A stretch of DNA of 64,000 bases from Pseudonocardia parietis (GCF_017876315.1 NZ_JAGINU010000001.1:6572001-6636000); one strand, 5' to 3'. Numbered from the stretch's first letter, positions 54,961 to 63,183 are shown. The notes: generated from the letters alone by a model not told the origin. Translations and numbers: made by a program.

Positions 54961-55679
54961 CGTGCGTCCCCGGTCGTCGCGGTGCCGCCGAAAGCGAGGT
55001 GGAACCGGAAGCGTTGCGGGTCGAGCAGGCTCACCACGTGTTCGGCGAGTCCTCCGCCGGCTGTGCGGGTGACCCGCGTCGCCCGCAGGAACAGATCACC
55101 GGGCGCTCGCTCGAGACGGGCGGCGTCGGTGGCGTCGAGCGGCTCGGCGGAGATCCACTGTTCACCGGTCGCACCGTGCAGTCCAGCGGCGGCGAGGGTC
55201 GCCGTGATGGATCCGTCCACCAGGCCACGCTCCGGGATCCCGGCCAGCTCGGCGGTCGCGGGCAGCGACGCGGTCTCCAGCGAGACCGGACGGCCGTCGG
55301 ACCGGCGCAGGCGACGGACCGTGACCAGCGGGCCCTCCCGCTCCTCGACAGCGGGATCGCCGCCCGCGACGATGCCGAGCAGTTCGGTGGTGACCTCGGC
55401 ACCGGACCCGGCCAGCGCCCGGGCCCAGCCGAGCTGCTGGTCCAGCCGGGCGCCGTCGAAGGTGACGAACGAGCCGACCCCGGTCTCGGTCTCGATGAGA
55501 TCGCGACGCTGCAGCTCGGCGAGTGCGCTGCGCACGGTCCCCCGGGACACGGCATAGGTCTGCGCGAGCTGGTTCTCCCCGGGCAGCCGCTCACCGTGCC
55601 CGAGCCGGCCGGAGCGGATCCGTGTCGCCAGATCCGCGACGAGCTGGGCCCGCTTCGACCGACCGCCCTGTTCAGACAT
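54957..55679 (-). CDS. GntR family regulator, HutC subfamily
   Basis: 240 aa. Winged helix LATRIRSGRLGHGERLPGENQLAQTYAVSRGTVRSALAEL, then a UTRA effector domain (VRRLRRSDGRPVSLETASLP). First gene of the hydrolase-permease-kinase operon, matching YegW. The ATG at 55679 lies inside a pair of TGTACA sites and has no ribosome site, so the mRNA may be leaderless and self-repressed. The effector is likely a sugar phosphate or nucleoside. Confidence 0.88.
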   Translation of the reverse strand: MSEQGGRSKRAQLVADLATRIRSGRLGHGERLPGENQLAQTYAVSRGTVRSALAELQRRDLIETETGVGSFVTFDGARLDQQLGWARALAGSGAEVTTELLGIVAGGDPAVEEREGPLVTVRRLRRSDGRPVSLETASLPATAELAGIPERGLVDGSITATLAAAGLHGATGEQWISAEPLDATDAARLERAPGDLFLRATRVTRTAGGGLAEHVVSLLDPQRFRFHLAFGGTATTGDAR

Positions 55680-55694
55680 GTACAAACATGTACA
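55679..55694. promoter_or_regulatory. Double TGTACA site at the gntR start
   Basis: TGTACA-AACA-TGTACA: two self-complementary hexamers with centres 10 bp apart, one helical turn. The first overlaps the gntR start codon. Probable autoregulatory operator. Confidence 0.6.
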
Positions 55695-55757
55695 GGACTC
55701 GGCGCCGTCTTGTCCAGGTCGACCGCTCAGGTCCCCGCGAATCCGAACACGCCGATA

Positions 55758-55787
55758 GGCCCGCGCCCTCGAGGGTGAGCGCGGGCC
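55758..55787 (-). terminator. Terminator hairpin of the nicX-nicE operon
   Basis: GGCCCGCGC pairs with GCGCGGGCC around a 12-nt loop, 21 nt after the nicE stop. It separates nicXE from the gntR operon on the same strand. Confidence 0.65.
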
Positions 55788-55807
55788 ACGGGGCACTCGC
55801 CTCGCGG

Positions 55808-56572
55808 TCAGCCCGCGAGCAGCGCCCCCGCCCCGGGCACCCGCGGCTCCAGCCCGAGCTCGGTGAGGATCCGGTGGGTCGTCGCGGTGGCCGCGGACAG
55901 CACCGGGATGCCGATCTCGTCCTGCACCGGCTCGATCGCCAGCAACGACGGCATCTGCACACACGCGGACAGCACCAGCGCGTCGGCGCCGGTCAGGTCC
56001 AGTTTGCGGTGGTGTTCGCGCAGGTCGGCCGGGTCCAGGCGGGCCACGGCGAGGTTGTCGGGCACCTGCAGCGACAGCGAGTCCACCACCTGTACCCCGG
56101 CATCCTCGAGATAGTCCACGACGGCCTTGGTCAGCGGCTCCATGTACGGGGTGATGATCGCGACCCGCTTCGCACCCAACGCGGAGATCCCCGACAGCAA
56201 CGCCCCCGCACTGGAGACCACCGGGGCCTGGGAGCCCTCGGCGCGCAGCGCGGCGGTGATGTCGTCCTCGGCGGTGCAGTGATACCCCGGCCCCTGCGCC
56301 ATGATCGCGACCAGACACGCGGTCGCGACCACGTCGGGGCGGGCGTCGGCCAGCTCGGCCGCGGCCCGCTTGGCCTGCTCGTTCATCGCCCGCAACTGCT
56401 CCGGGGTCACGTGCTGCATCCGGGCCCGCGCGGCATGGAACACGAACCGATCCTCGGGATGGGCCTGTTCGCGCGCGGCCAGCATCCGCGGCAGCTCGGT
56501 CTCCATCGTCAGGTTCGACGACGGGACGATCATCCCGATGTGATGGTCACGCCGCTGCTGATCAGGGCTCAT
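55808..56572 (-). CDS. nicE: Maleate cis-trans isomerase
   Basis: 254-aa Asp/Glu racemase-fold enzyme turning maleate into fumarate. Conserved PSSNLTMETELP at the start and the two active-site cysteines in VATACLVAIMAQG and VLSACVQMPSLL. ATG start overlaps the nicX stop (ATGA). Its product enters the citrate cycle. Arylmalonate decarboxylases share the fold but not the context. Confidence 0.92.
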   Translation of the reverse strand: MSPDQQRRDHHIGMIVPSSNLTMETELPRMLAAREQAHPEDRFVFHAARARMQHVTPEQLRAMNEQAKRAAAELADARPDVVATACLVAIMAQGPGYHCTAEDDITAALRAEGSQAPVVSSAGALLSGISALGAKRVAIITPYMEPLTKAVVDYLEDAGVQVVDSLSLQVPDNLAVARLDPADLREHHRKLDLTGADALVLSACVQMPSLLAIEPVQDEIGIPVLSAATATTHRILTELGLEPRVPGAGALLAG

Positions 56573-57615
56573 CGCTTGGTCACCGGCTTCATCTCGGGCA
56601 CGGTCAGCTCACCGGCGTCGACGATCAGCTCGTCATCGAGGTAGAGCGAGTTGCCGCGCATGGGGATGTCGAAGTGGCACGCGGTGTCGTTCGGCCCACC
56701 CAGCTCGTTGTTCGGGCCGATCGAGAACATCACGTTGCCGTAGAAGGAACGCAGCTCCATACCCATCCCGCCACCGAACTGGGTCAGCCCGTGCCAGTGC
56801 GCCCGCTCGTCCAACCCCCACCCGACATGGGACATGCCGTAGCCGCGCGGGTCGTCGAAGGACCGGATGTAGGAGGCGAGCAGATCCGCATCCAAGCCGC
56901 TGCTACCGGCGCCGCCGCGGATGTCGCGGATGAACCCGGCCTCGATGGTGATCTCCACCGGGGTCTGCACGTAGGTGTTGAACGGCAACAACACGTCCCC
57001 GGGGGCGAGGACGATCTTCCCGTCGACGCCGTCGTCGGAACCACCGGTGAACACGAACGCCGCCGGCCAGTGATCCCACCGGCCCGGGGTGTCGGTGTAG
57101 CCGTACTCGCTCATGGTCGGGTACATGCCCAGCTGGTAGGTCACATCGGTGCCGTGCGGGCTGGTGATCCGCATCGTCGACGCCTTCGCCAGCAGCTCCG
57201 CACCCGTCTCGACCCGCTCACGCAGCTCGGTCGTGGGCATCAGCCGGGCCAGCAGCTCCGGCGGCTCCACCGCGGTCAGCACCCGCGTCCCGGCCGCCTG
57301 GATCGCGAACTGCTCCGGGGAGAACAACAGGAACGTGCAGTCCACCACCATGTCGACCGCCTTGAGCGCATCCACGGCCAGCGGAATCCGGCCCAGCCCG
57401 GAATCACCGACCGCCCACGCCCCACCCGCACTCGCCGGCGACGGCAACCGCATGTGATAGCCCGACGCGCCCAGGCGCCCGATCGCCCACAGGAACGCAT
57501 CGGCGTACTCGGCCCGCTCCCCACCACGGGTCAGCACCACCACCGTCTCGCCCTCATGGACCCCGGACAGGGTCAGCTGCTGCAGACAGATGTCGTTGAA
57601 CAGGTTCTGGTCCAT
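56569..57615 (-). CDS. nicX: 2,5-dihydroxypyridine 5,6-dioxygenase
   Basis: 348-aa non-heme iron enzyme related to leucyl aminopeptidases (M29 type), opening 2,5-dihydroxypyridine with O2 to N-formylmaleamate. The metal ligands fit NicX: His in SHVGWGLDERAHW and the His-x-Asp pair in TACHFDIPMRG. Start ATG 57615 (MDQNLFNDI) is preferred because GGAGG lies 8 nt upstream; the frame is open further up through the promoter element. First gene of the minus-strand arm. Confidence 0.9.
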   Translation of the reverse strand: MDQNLFNDICLQQLTLSGVHEGETVVVLTRGGERAEYADAFLWAIGRLGASGYHMRLPSPASAGGAWAVGDSGLGRIPLAVDALKAVDMVVDCTFLLFSPEQFAIQAAGTRVLTAVEPPELLARLMPTTELRERVETGAELLAKASTMRITSPHGTDVTYQLGMYPTMSEYGYTDTPGRWDHWPAAFVFTGGSDDGVDGKIVLAPGDVLLPFNTYVQTPVEITIEAGFIRDIRGGAGSSGLDADLLASYIRSFDDPRGYGMSHVGWGLDERAHWHGLTQFGGGMGMELRSFYGNVMFSIGPNNELGGPNDTACHFDIPMRGNSLYLDDELIVDAGELTVPEMKPVTKR

Positions 57616-57632
57616 CGCGACCACCTCCATGT

Positions 57633-57675
57633 CTCGGATTATTAATCCGAGCACGTACTATCCGGGTACGCAAGA
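57633..57675 (-). promoter_or_regulatory. Promoter/operator element of the nicX arm
   Basis: Positions 57643-57675 on the minus strand match the element before nicC at 32 of 33 bases. Next to it is a perfect 19-bp palindrome, CTCGGATTATTAATCCGAG (57633-57651), of which only the first half exists at nicC. It ends 18 bp before the nicX ATG. Confidence 0.72.
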
Positions 57676-57714
57676 CCTGCAGGCCCCCGAAACACGACCG
57701 TCACCCGCGCGGAG

Positions 57715-58323
57715 TCACTCCGGGGTGCGGTCGCAGACCGACATGAGCGCGCGGCCGAGCGCCGCCCGGTGGAGGTCGTCGAGGCTCTCCGCCCGCGCGA
57801 CGACCGCCTGGGCCAGCGTGGACGGGCAGTCCTCGTGCACCCGGGCGGGAGCGGCGACCTTCATCGCCGCGACGAGCTCGTCACCGATCCGGCCCAGCTC
57901 CGGCCGCACCTGCGCGAGGTCCGGACGCTCCGCGAGCCGGCTCTCCGGGCGGTCGTTCCACCGCCGGAGCAGGTCGTTCTGCACCTGGCTGCTCGCCGCG
58001 ATCTGGTCGGCGACGACGCGGGCGACCCATTCGGGGTCGACGCCGGCGCGGGTGGCGTCGGCGCGGGCGTCGGCGACGACGGCGGCCTCCCGCTCCGGGT
58101 CGGTCACAGCCTGTCCGGTGCCGAGCTTCGCCGCCGCGACCCGGCTCGAGACCACCGCCCGCTGGGCGGACAGCTCGGCGATCCGGGTCACGCCGTCGGC
58201 AGGCGACGCGCCGGGCGGACCCTCGCTCAGCGGGGCGGCGGGCGGATCACCGCCGCACCCCGCGAGCAGGGCGAGCGCGGCCAGCGCCGGGAGCGCCCCG
58301 GAGCGGAGCGCGTGGCGACGCAT
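57715..58323 (-). CDS. Exported AroQ-gamma chorismate mutase-like lipoprotein
   Basis: About 202 aa. Lipoprotein or secretion signal (LPALAALALLAGC, Cys near residue 22), then a helical domain like secreted chorismate mutases: RIAELSAQRAVVSSRVAAAKLGTG, DPEREAAVVADARADATRAGVDPEWV, and IAASSQVQNDLLRRW, with Arg, Lys, Asp, Arg and Gln residues at the expected active-site positions. ATG 58323 or GTG 58356 could be the start. Chorismate to prephenate outside the cytoplasm has no settled role. Confidence 0.82.
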   Translation of the reverse strand: MRRHALRSGALPALAALALLAGCGGDPPAAPLSEGPPGASPADGVTRIAELSAQRAVVSSRVAAAKLGTGQAVTDPEREAAVVADARADATRAGVDPEWVARVVADQIAASSQVQNDLLRRWNDRPESRLAERPDLAQVRPELGRIGDELVAAMKVAAPARVHEDCPSTLAQAVVARAESLDDLHRAALGRALMSVCDRTPE

Positions 58324-58810
58324 CCGCCGCGGCGGCAGGACTCGGCTCCCGATCACGCCCGCGAGCCTACGACGCACCGCTGCCCGGCCCGCACCGCGCT
58401 GCGCCGCGCCGCATTGCGCTGCACCGCACCGCACCGCACCGCTGCACCGCACCCGACTCGACTCACCCCGGCCCGGCCCGGCCCGAGACTGTCCGAACAC
58501 GGACGGCTCCCGCCGAGATGCACCTCAGCGCGATATGTCGATCTCCGGACGACCGTGTGCCGCATCTCGGTGGGGCGGTGCCCGCGGAACCGGATGACGT
58601 GCGCGGAATACCGGGAATCCGCACGCCCGGCCGCATTCTTGGCCCGTAGCCGGACCACATTCCCGAATACCCACTACCGGCGGCGGCGAAACATCACTCA
58701 CCCACGCACACGACGAGGGGCGTGTCCCCCTCAGGGACACGCCCCCGTGTCATGCCGTGCCGGCCGGTGCGCGCCGGTGGATCACCGTGGCGCGCGCACG
58801 ACCGGCCTGG
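58324..58810. other. 487-bp gene-poor stretch
   Basis: No supported gene. 58374-58480 is low complexity (runs of GCACC and GGCCC units). CCGAGATGC (58513-58521) and GCATCTCGG (58562-58570) form an inverted repeat with a 40-bp centre. A strong hairpin lies at 58717-58745. GC content falls in 58640-58700. Confidence 0.5.
58717..58745. terminator. Terminator-like hairpin downstream of the DUF6131-type gene
   Basis: GGGGCGTGTCCC pairs perfectly with GGGACACGCCCC around CCTCA. It lies 65 bp after the stop of the small minus-strand gene. Confidence 0.6.
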
Positions 58811-58966
58811 TCAGAACCATGCTTTGCGCCCGCCCACCGGACGGCCGACCGCGCCGAGAATCATGAGGACGACGCCGATGATGACGAGCAGGCCGCCCAG
58901 GTAGTAGAGCAGCGAGATGCTCGTGAACCACCCCACCAGCAGCAGGATCACACCAAGGATGATCAT
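58811..58966 (-). CDS. Small DUF6131-type membrane protein
   Basis: 51 aa, two membrane segments (IILGVILLLVGWFTS and LGGLLVIIGVVLMILG) and a C-terminal AVGRPVGGRKAWF tail typical of small actinobacterial proteins of this type. ATG at 58966 with GGGAG 8 nt upstream. Function unknown. It is one of several tiny stress-linked membrane proteins in actinobacteria, but no stress promoter was identified here. Confidence 0.75.
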   Translation of the reverse strand: MIILGVILLLVGWFTSISLLYYLGGLLVIIGVVLMILGAVGRPVGGRKAWF

Positions 58967-59099
58967 TTCTTTTACTCCCTCCCAGGAATGTGGGAGAAAA
59001 GTACCGCCGAACGCGTTGCCGCGCAGTGCGAGGATCGATTCCGATGACCGGATCGTGACATTCCCGCGGGTCACGCGGGCGAATCCCGCGACGGACCGC

Positions 59100-60287
59100 T
59101 CAGCCCGGCCGCGCGGCCAGACCCCGCGCCGAGGTGGCCCGGTCCAGCGCGATCGCGGCCGCCCCGCGCAGGACGCCGTCGGCGCCGTGCGCCGCGTCGC
59201 GGACCGGTGGCGGCTCCGCCCGCCGGAACGCCATCAGCCCGGCCTCGTAGGCGACGGCGAAGGCGTCCGGCGCGGCGGCCCGCAGCGCGGGTGCGAGCCC
59301 GGCGAGGACGACGACCTCCGGGTCGTGCGCGTTGACCAGCCCGGCCGTCCCCCGGGCCAGTGAGGCCGCCGCGGACGTCACCGCGGACGTCGCCCCGGGC
59401 TCCCCGTCCGCCGCCCGGTCGAGCACGTGGCGGCTGTAGCCGTACGGGTCGTCGGGCTCCGGCTCGCCGAGCATCCGGGCCAGCGCCCGGCCGTCGGTCC
59501 CGTTGTTCCAGCAGCCCCGGGCGCCGCACGCGCAGCCCAGGGACGGATCACCGAACGGGAGGTGCCCGAACTCCCCGGCCGCGCCCCGTGCCCCGGTCTG
59601 CGGGCGCCCGCGCAGGAGCAGCGCACCGCCGACCCCGACCTCGACGGTGAGGAACAGCGCCGTGCCGGCCCCGGCCGCGGCGCCGTCGCGCACCTCGGCG
59701 ACCCCGGCGAGGTTCGCGTCGTTGCCGACCAGCACCGGCAGGCCGTGCCCGGAGCCGATCCGGCGGACGTCGAGCGGGCTCCACCCCTGGCCGGCGCCCT
59801 GGGCGAGGTGCTCGTCGATGACGGTGGCCGCCACTCCGATCCCGGCCGCGACGACCGGGCCGGGGTAGGCGCCGACGAGGTCGCCGACCACCGTGTCGAG
59901 CTCGGTGGCGACCGCGTCCGGGTCGCGGCGGGCGTGCCGCCCCGACCGCACCGCCACCGGTACGCCGTCCAGCCCGGCCAGGCCGGCTCGCCAGCCCTCG
60001 AACCGTACGTCGACGGCGACGACGGCCGGGCCGTCCGGAGCGGGTACCAGCCGGGTCGTGGGCCGCCCGCGCCCTCCGCAGGGGGCGCGCTCCTCGGCCA
60101 CCCAGCCGAGCTCGCGGAGCCGGCCCGCGATCTCGGTGGCCGAGCCGCTGGCCAGCCGCAACCGCCGGGCCAGCTCGACGCGGGTCAGGCCGGGGTCGCG
60201 GCGGACCTCGGCGAGCGCCTCGGCGGTGGCCCGCCAGCGGTCGGTCTCGGCCCGCCCCGGGCGTGAATCGGCTGACACCGAGCCCAT
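59100..60287 (-). CDS. ROK family transcriptional regulator
   Basis: 395 aa. N-terminal winged helix (GLTRVELARRLRLASGSATEIAGRLRELGWV), then a sugar-kinase-like ROK domain with the zinc motif CACGARGC and VEVGVGGALLL. ATG 60287 with GGAGG 11 nt upstream; GTG 60299 or 60278 possible. Divergent from an MFS exporter gene, with the promoter of that gene overlapping its own start, so it likely represses both. Ligand likely a sugar. Confidence 0.85.
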   Translation of the reverse strand: MGSVSADSRPGRAETDRWRATAEALAEVRRDPGLTRVELARRLRLASGSATEIAGRLRELGWVAEERAPCGGRGRPTTRLVPAPDGPAVVAVDVRFEGWRAGLAGLDGVPVAVRSGRHARRDPDAVATELDTVVGDLVGAYPGPVVAAGIGVAATVIDEHLAQGAGQGWSPLDVRRIGSGHGLPVLVGNDANLAGVAEVRDGAAAGAGTALFLTVEVGVGGALLLRGRPQTGARGAAGEFGHLPFGDPSLGCACGARGCWNNGTDGRALARMLGEPEPDDPYGYSRHVLDRAADGEPGATSAVTSAAASLARGTAGLVNAHDPEVVVLAGLAPALRAAAPDAFAVAYEAGLMAFRRAEPPPVRDAAHGADGVLRGAAAIALDRATSARGLAARPG

Positions 60288-60292
60288 TTCGT

Positions 60293-60323
60293 TTGACACC
60301 TCCGGGCGCACGCTCTTTATCCT
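60293..60323 (+). promoter_or_regulatory. Promoter of the MFS gene
   Basis: TTGACA (60293-60298), 19-bp gap, TATCCT (60318-60323), 9 nt before the ATG at 60333. The -35 overlaps the 5' end of the ROK gene region. Spacing is slightly long. Confidence 0.45.
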
Positions 60324-60332
60324 CGTGGGGCG

Positions 60333-61565
60333 ATGAAAATTATGGCTGCGCGTTCTCCTCACTCTCCCACCGCTGCCCCGGGCACCGGGAAGGCCGGTCC
60401 CGCCCTGTTCGCCGTGGCGCTGGGCGGGCTCGCGATCGGCACCACCGAGTTCGCCTCGATGGGCCTGCTGCCCGCGTTCGCCGCGGATCTCGGCGTCTCG
60501 GTGCCGCAGGCGGGCATCGCGATCAGCGCCTACGCGCTCGGCGTCGTCGTCGGGGCGCCGGTGCTCGCCGTGCTGGGCGCCCGGTGGCCGCGCAAGCACC
60601 TCGTCCTGGCGCTGGCCGGTGCGCTGGCGCTGTTCAACGTCGCCTCGGCGTTCGCTCCGACCTTCGGCACGTTCGTCGGCACCCGGTTCCTCGCCGGGCT
60701 GCCGCACGGCGCCTACTTCGGGGCGGCCTCGGTACTGGCGGCCTCGCTCGTGCCCCGGGAGAAGCGGCCCCGCGCGATCGCGACCGTGATGAGCGGCCTG
60801 ATGATCGCGAACATCGTCGGGGTCCCCGGCGCGACCTGGCTGGGCCAGGCGGCCGGCTGGCCCGCGGCGTACCTGGCGACCGGCGTGATCGCCGTCCTGA
60901 CCGTGGTGGCGGTGTGGGTGCTCGTGCCGGACGTGCGCGACGAGCGCTCCGGCTCGATCCGCGGTGAGCTCTCGGCCCTGCGCCGGGGCCAGGTGTGGAT
61001 CACGATGGCGGTCATCGCGACCGGGTTCGGCGGCTCGTTCGCCGTTTACAGCTACATCACCCCGGTGCTCACCGAGGTGTCCGGCCTCGCCGCCTCCGCC
61101 GTACCGCTGGCGCTGGCCGTGTACGGCGTCGGGATGACGCTGGGCAACCAGGTCGGCGGCCGATTGGCCGAGATCGCCCCGGTGCGGACGATCGCGGTCG
61201 GGCTCGGCGCGGCGGCGGTGTCGATGGCGGTGTTCGCGGTGACGGCGTCGTCGGTGGTCGCGGCCCTGATCGCCCTGTTCGCACTGGCCTTCACCACGAC
61301 GTCCACCACGCCCGCCCTGGCCACCCGACTGATGGACGCCGGCCGCGAGGGTCCGACACTCGGCGCCGCACTGCACCACGCGGCGTTCAACGTCGCGAAC
61401 GCCCTCGGCGCCGCGCTGGGCGGGCTGGTGCTCGCCGCGGGCTGGGGCTGGATGTCGCCGGCCGCGGTCGCCACCGTGCTGCCCCTGCTCGGCCTGGTCG
61501 CGCTGTACGCCGCGGTCCGGCTGGAGCGGACCGAGCGGCGCCGGGACCTCGCCCTCGCCGCGTAG
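60333..61565 (+). CDS. MFS exporter (AraJ/DHA1-like)
   Basis: 410 aa, 12 membrane segments. LGGLAIGTTEFASMGLLPAFA at the start and GARWPRKHLVLALAG between segments 2 and 3 are typical of arabinose-efflux/chloramphenicol-resistance type DHA1 carriers; MSGLMIANIVGVPGATWLGQ is motif C of exporters. Start ATG 60333 (MKIMAAR). Likely exports a sugar or drug, under the divergent ROK regulator. Confidence 0.85.
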   Translation: MKIMAARSPHSPTAAPGTGKAGPALFAVALGGLAIGTTEFASMGLLPAFAADLGVSVPQAGIAISAYALGVVVGAPVLAVLGARWPRKHLVLALAGALALFNVASAFAPTFGTFVGTRFLAGLPHGAYFGAASVLAASLVPREKRPRAIATVMSGLMIANIVGVPGATWLGQAAGWPAAYLATGVIAVLTVVAVWVLVPDVRDERSGSIRGELSALRRGQVWITMAVIATGFGGSFAVYSYITPVLTEVSGLAASAVPLALAVYGVGMTLGNQVGGRLAEIAPVRTIAVGLGAAAVSMAVFAVTASSVVAALIALFALAFTTTSTTPALATRLMDAGREGPTLGAALHHAAFNVANALGAALGGLVLAAGWGWMSPAAVATVLPLLGLVALYAAVRLERTERRRDLALAA

Positions 61566-61598
61566 GTGTCGATCACGTCACCCTCGGGATTCCCGGCT

Positions 61599-61634
61599 CC
61601 TCGTCGATCGTTGCGATAGACAACGGTGACGAGG
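61599..61634 (+). promoter_or_regulatory. Nested hairpin just upstream of the acyl-CoA ligase ribosome site
   Basis: CCTCGTC-GAT-CGTTG pairs with CAACG-GT-GACGAGG around CGATAGA. It ends 2 nt before GAAGGAGG (61637-61644). It may be an operator at DNA level (CGTTG/CAACG arms) or a leader structure affecting translation. Confidence 0.45.
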
Positions 61635-61650
61635 ACGAAGGAGGCGCCCC

Positions 61651-63183
61651 ATGGTGGCGGCGACCACGGGTGTACACGGTGGATCGAGCTCCGCCGGGCA
61701 CGCCCGCTCCGACGTCGAGGAGATCCTCGACGCGCTCGGGACGCATCGGGACCGTGAGGTGCTGGTGCACGCCGACCGGCGGTGGACCGCGGGCGAGGTC
61801 GCGGACACTGTGCACCGGCTCGCGCACACCCTGGACGGCCGGGTCCGCCCCGGCACGATCGTCGCGCTGCTGGCCGGGAACACCCCGGAGGTACTGATGG
61901 CGCGCTGGGCGGTGAACCTGCTCGGGGCCGGGGCCACCCAGCCGCACGACGGGCTGTCGGCCGCGGCACAGGCGCGCATCGTCGACGACGTCGACGCCGA
62001 TCTCGTGCTCACGCAGTCACCGCACGCGGTGGACGTGCTGGAGCGTGCCCGGCCGGTCGAGGCCCGGGCCCTGGTCCCCGATCTGCTCGCGGCGGCCGCG
62101 GACGCCCCGGCCACGCCGATCCACGGCCGCACCCACGCCGGTGACGTCGCGACCATCCGGCACACCGGGGGCACGACCGGGCACCCGAAGGGCATCACCT
62201 ACACGTTCGGCCACCACGCCCGCGCGGCCACGATCCACCGGACGCTCTCCCGGCTCGCCGCGGAGTCGGCCCGGCTGCTGGTCGCCACCCCGATCGCACA
62301 CGCGGGCGGTGGGCTCGCCGACCGGATCCTCGCCGGCGGCGGCACCGTCGTCCTGCAGGACCGGTTCGACGCCGGGGACTTCCTCGCCGCCGTCGAGCGC
62401 GAGCGGATCACCCACACCTGGCTGCTGCCACCGCTGATGTACCGGCTGCTCGACCACCCCGCACTCGACCGGACCGACCTGTCGTCGCTGCGCACGGTGA
62501 TCTACGGCGGGGCGCCCGCGAACGCCCGGCGGATGGCGGAGGCGCACCGGCGGATCGGGCCGGTGTTCACCCAGTTCTACGGTCAGACCGAGGCCGGCGG
62601 GATCAGCGTCCTCACCCCGGCCGAGCACGACCGGCCGGATCTGCTGGCCACGGTCGGGCGGGTCGTGCCCAGCACCGAGATCGCGATCATCGATGCCGGC
62701 GGGTCCCCGGCCGGCACCGGGGAGTGCGGCGAGCTGTGGGTGCGCACCGGCACCGAGATGGACGGCTACTGGAAGCAGCCCGAGCTGACCGCGGGGACCA
62801 TCGTGGACGGCTGGGTGCGCACCGGCGACGTCGCGCGGCTGGACGCGAGCGGCTACCTGCACCTGGTGGACCGGGTGAAGGACATGGTCGTCGTGGTCGG
62901 CGGGCACGTGTACACCGCGGAGCTGGAGGACACGCTGATGGAGCACCCCGGAGTGCGCCAGGCCGCGGTGTTCGGCGCTCCGGACGGCGACGGGACCGAG
63001 GCCGTGCACGCCACCGTCGTCCCCGGCAGCCCGGCGCCGTCGGCCGACGACCTGGCCGGGCTGGTCGCGCAGCGGGCCGGGGACATGTACGTACCGCGGG
63101 CGATCCGCTTCGTCGAGGAGCTCCCGCTGACCGGGATCGGCAAGACCGACAAGAAGCGGTTGCGGGCCGAGCTCACCGGCTGA
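61651..63183 (+). CDS. AMP-forming acyl-CoA ligase
   Basis: 510 aa. P-loop IRHTGGTTGHPKGIT, adenylation motifs YGGAPANARRM and QFYGQTEAGGIS, WVRTGDVARLDASGYL, hinge VDRVKDMVVVVGGHVYTAELE, catalytic Lys in PLTGIGKTDKKRLR. Related to medium- or long-chain and aromatic acyl-CoA ligases; no neighbour tells the substrate. ATG 61651, GAAGGAGG upstream. Its last 20 bp are copied 41 bp downstream. Confidence 0.85.
   Translation: MVAATTGVHGGSSSAGHARSDVEEILDALGTHRDREVLVHADRRWTAGEVADTVHRLAHTLDGRVRPGTIVALLAGNTPEVLMARWAVNLLGAGATQPHDGLSAAAQARIVDDVDADLVLTQSPHAVDVLERARPVEARALVPDLLAAAADAPATPIHGRTHAGDVATIRHTGGTTGHPKGITYTFGHHARAATIHRTLSRLAAESARLLVATPIAHAGGGLADRILAGGGTVVLQDRFDAGDFLAAVERERITHTWLLPPLMYRLLDHPALDRTDLSSLRTVIYGGAPANARRMAEAHRRIGPVFTQFYGQTEAGGISVLTPAEHDRPDLLATVGRVVPSTEIAIIDAGGSPAGTGECGELWVRTGTEMDGYWKQPELTAGTIVDGWVRTGDVARLDASGYLHLVDRVKDMVVVVGGHVYTAELEDTLMEHPGVRQAAVFGAPDGDGTEAVHATVVPGSPAPSADDLAGLVAQRAGDMYVPRAIRFVEELPLTGIGKTDKKRLRAELTG

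Noticed and set aside
57616..57654. Upstream start for nicX
   Set aside because: It would begin inside the operator palindrome; ATG 57615 follows GGAGG at good spacing.
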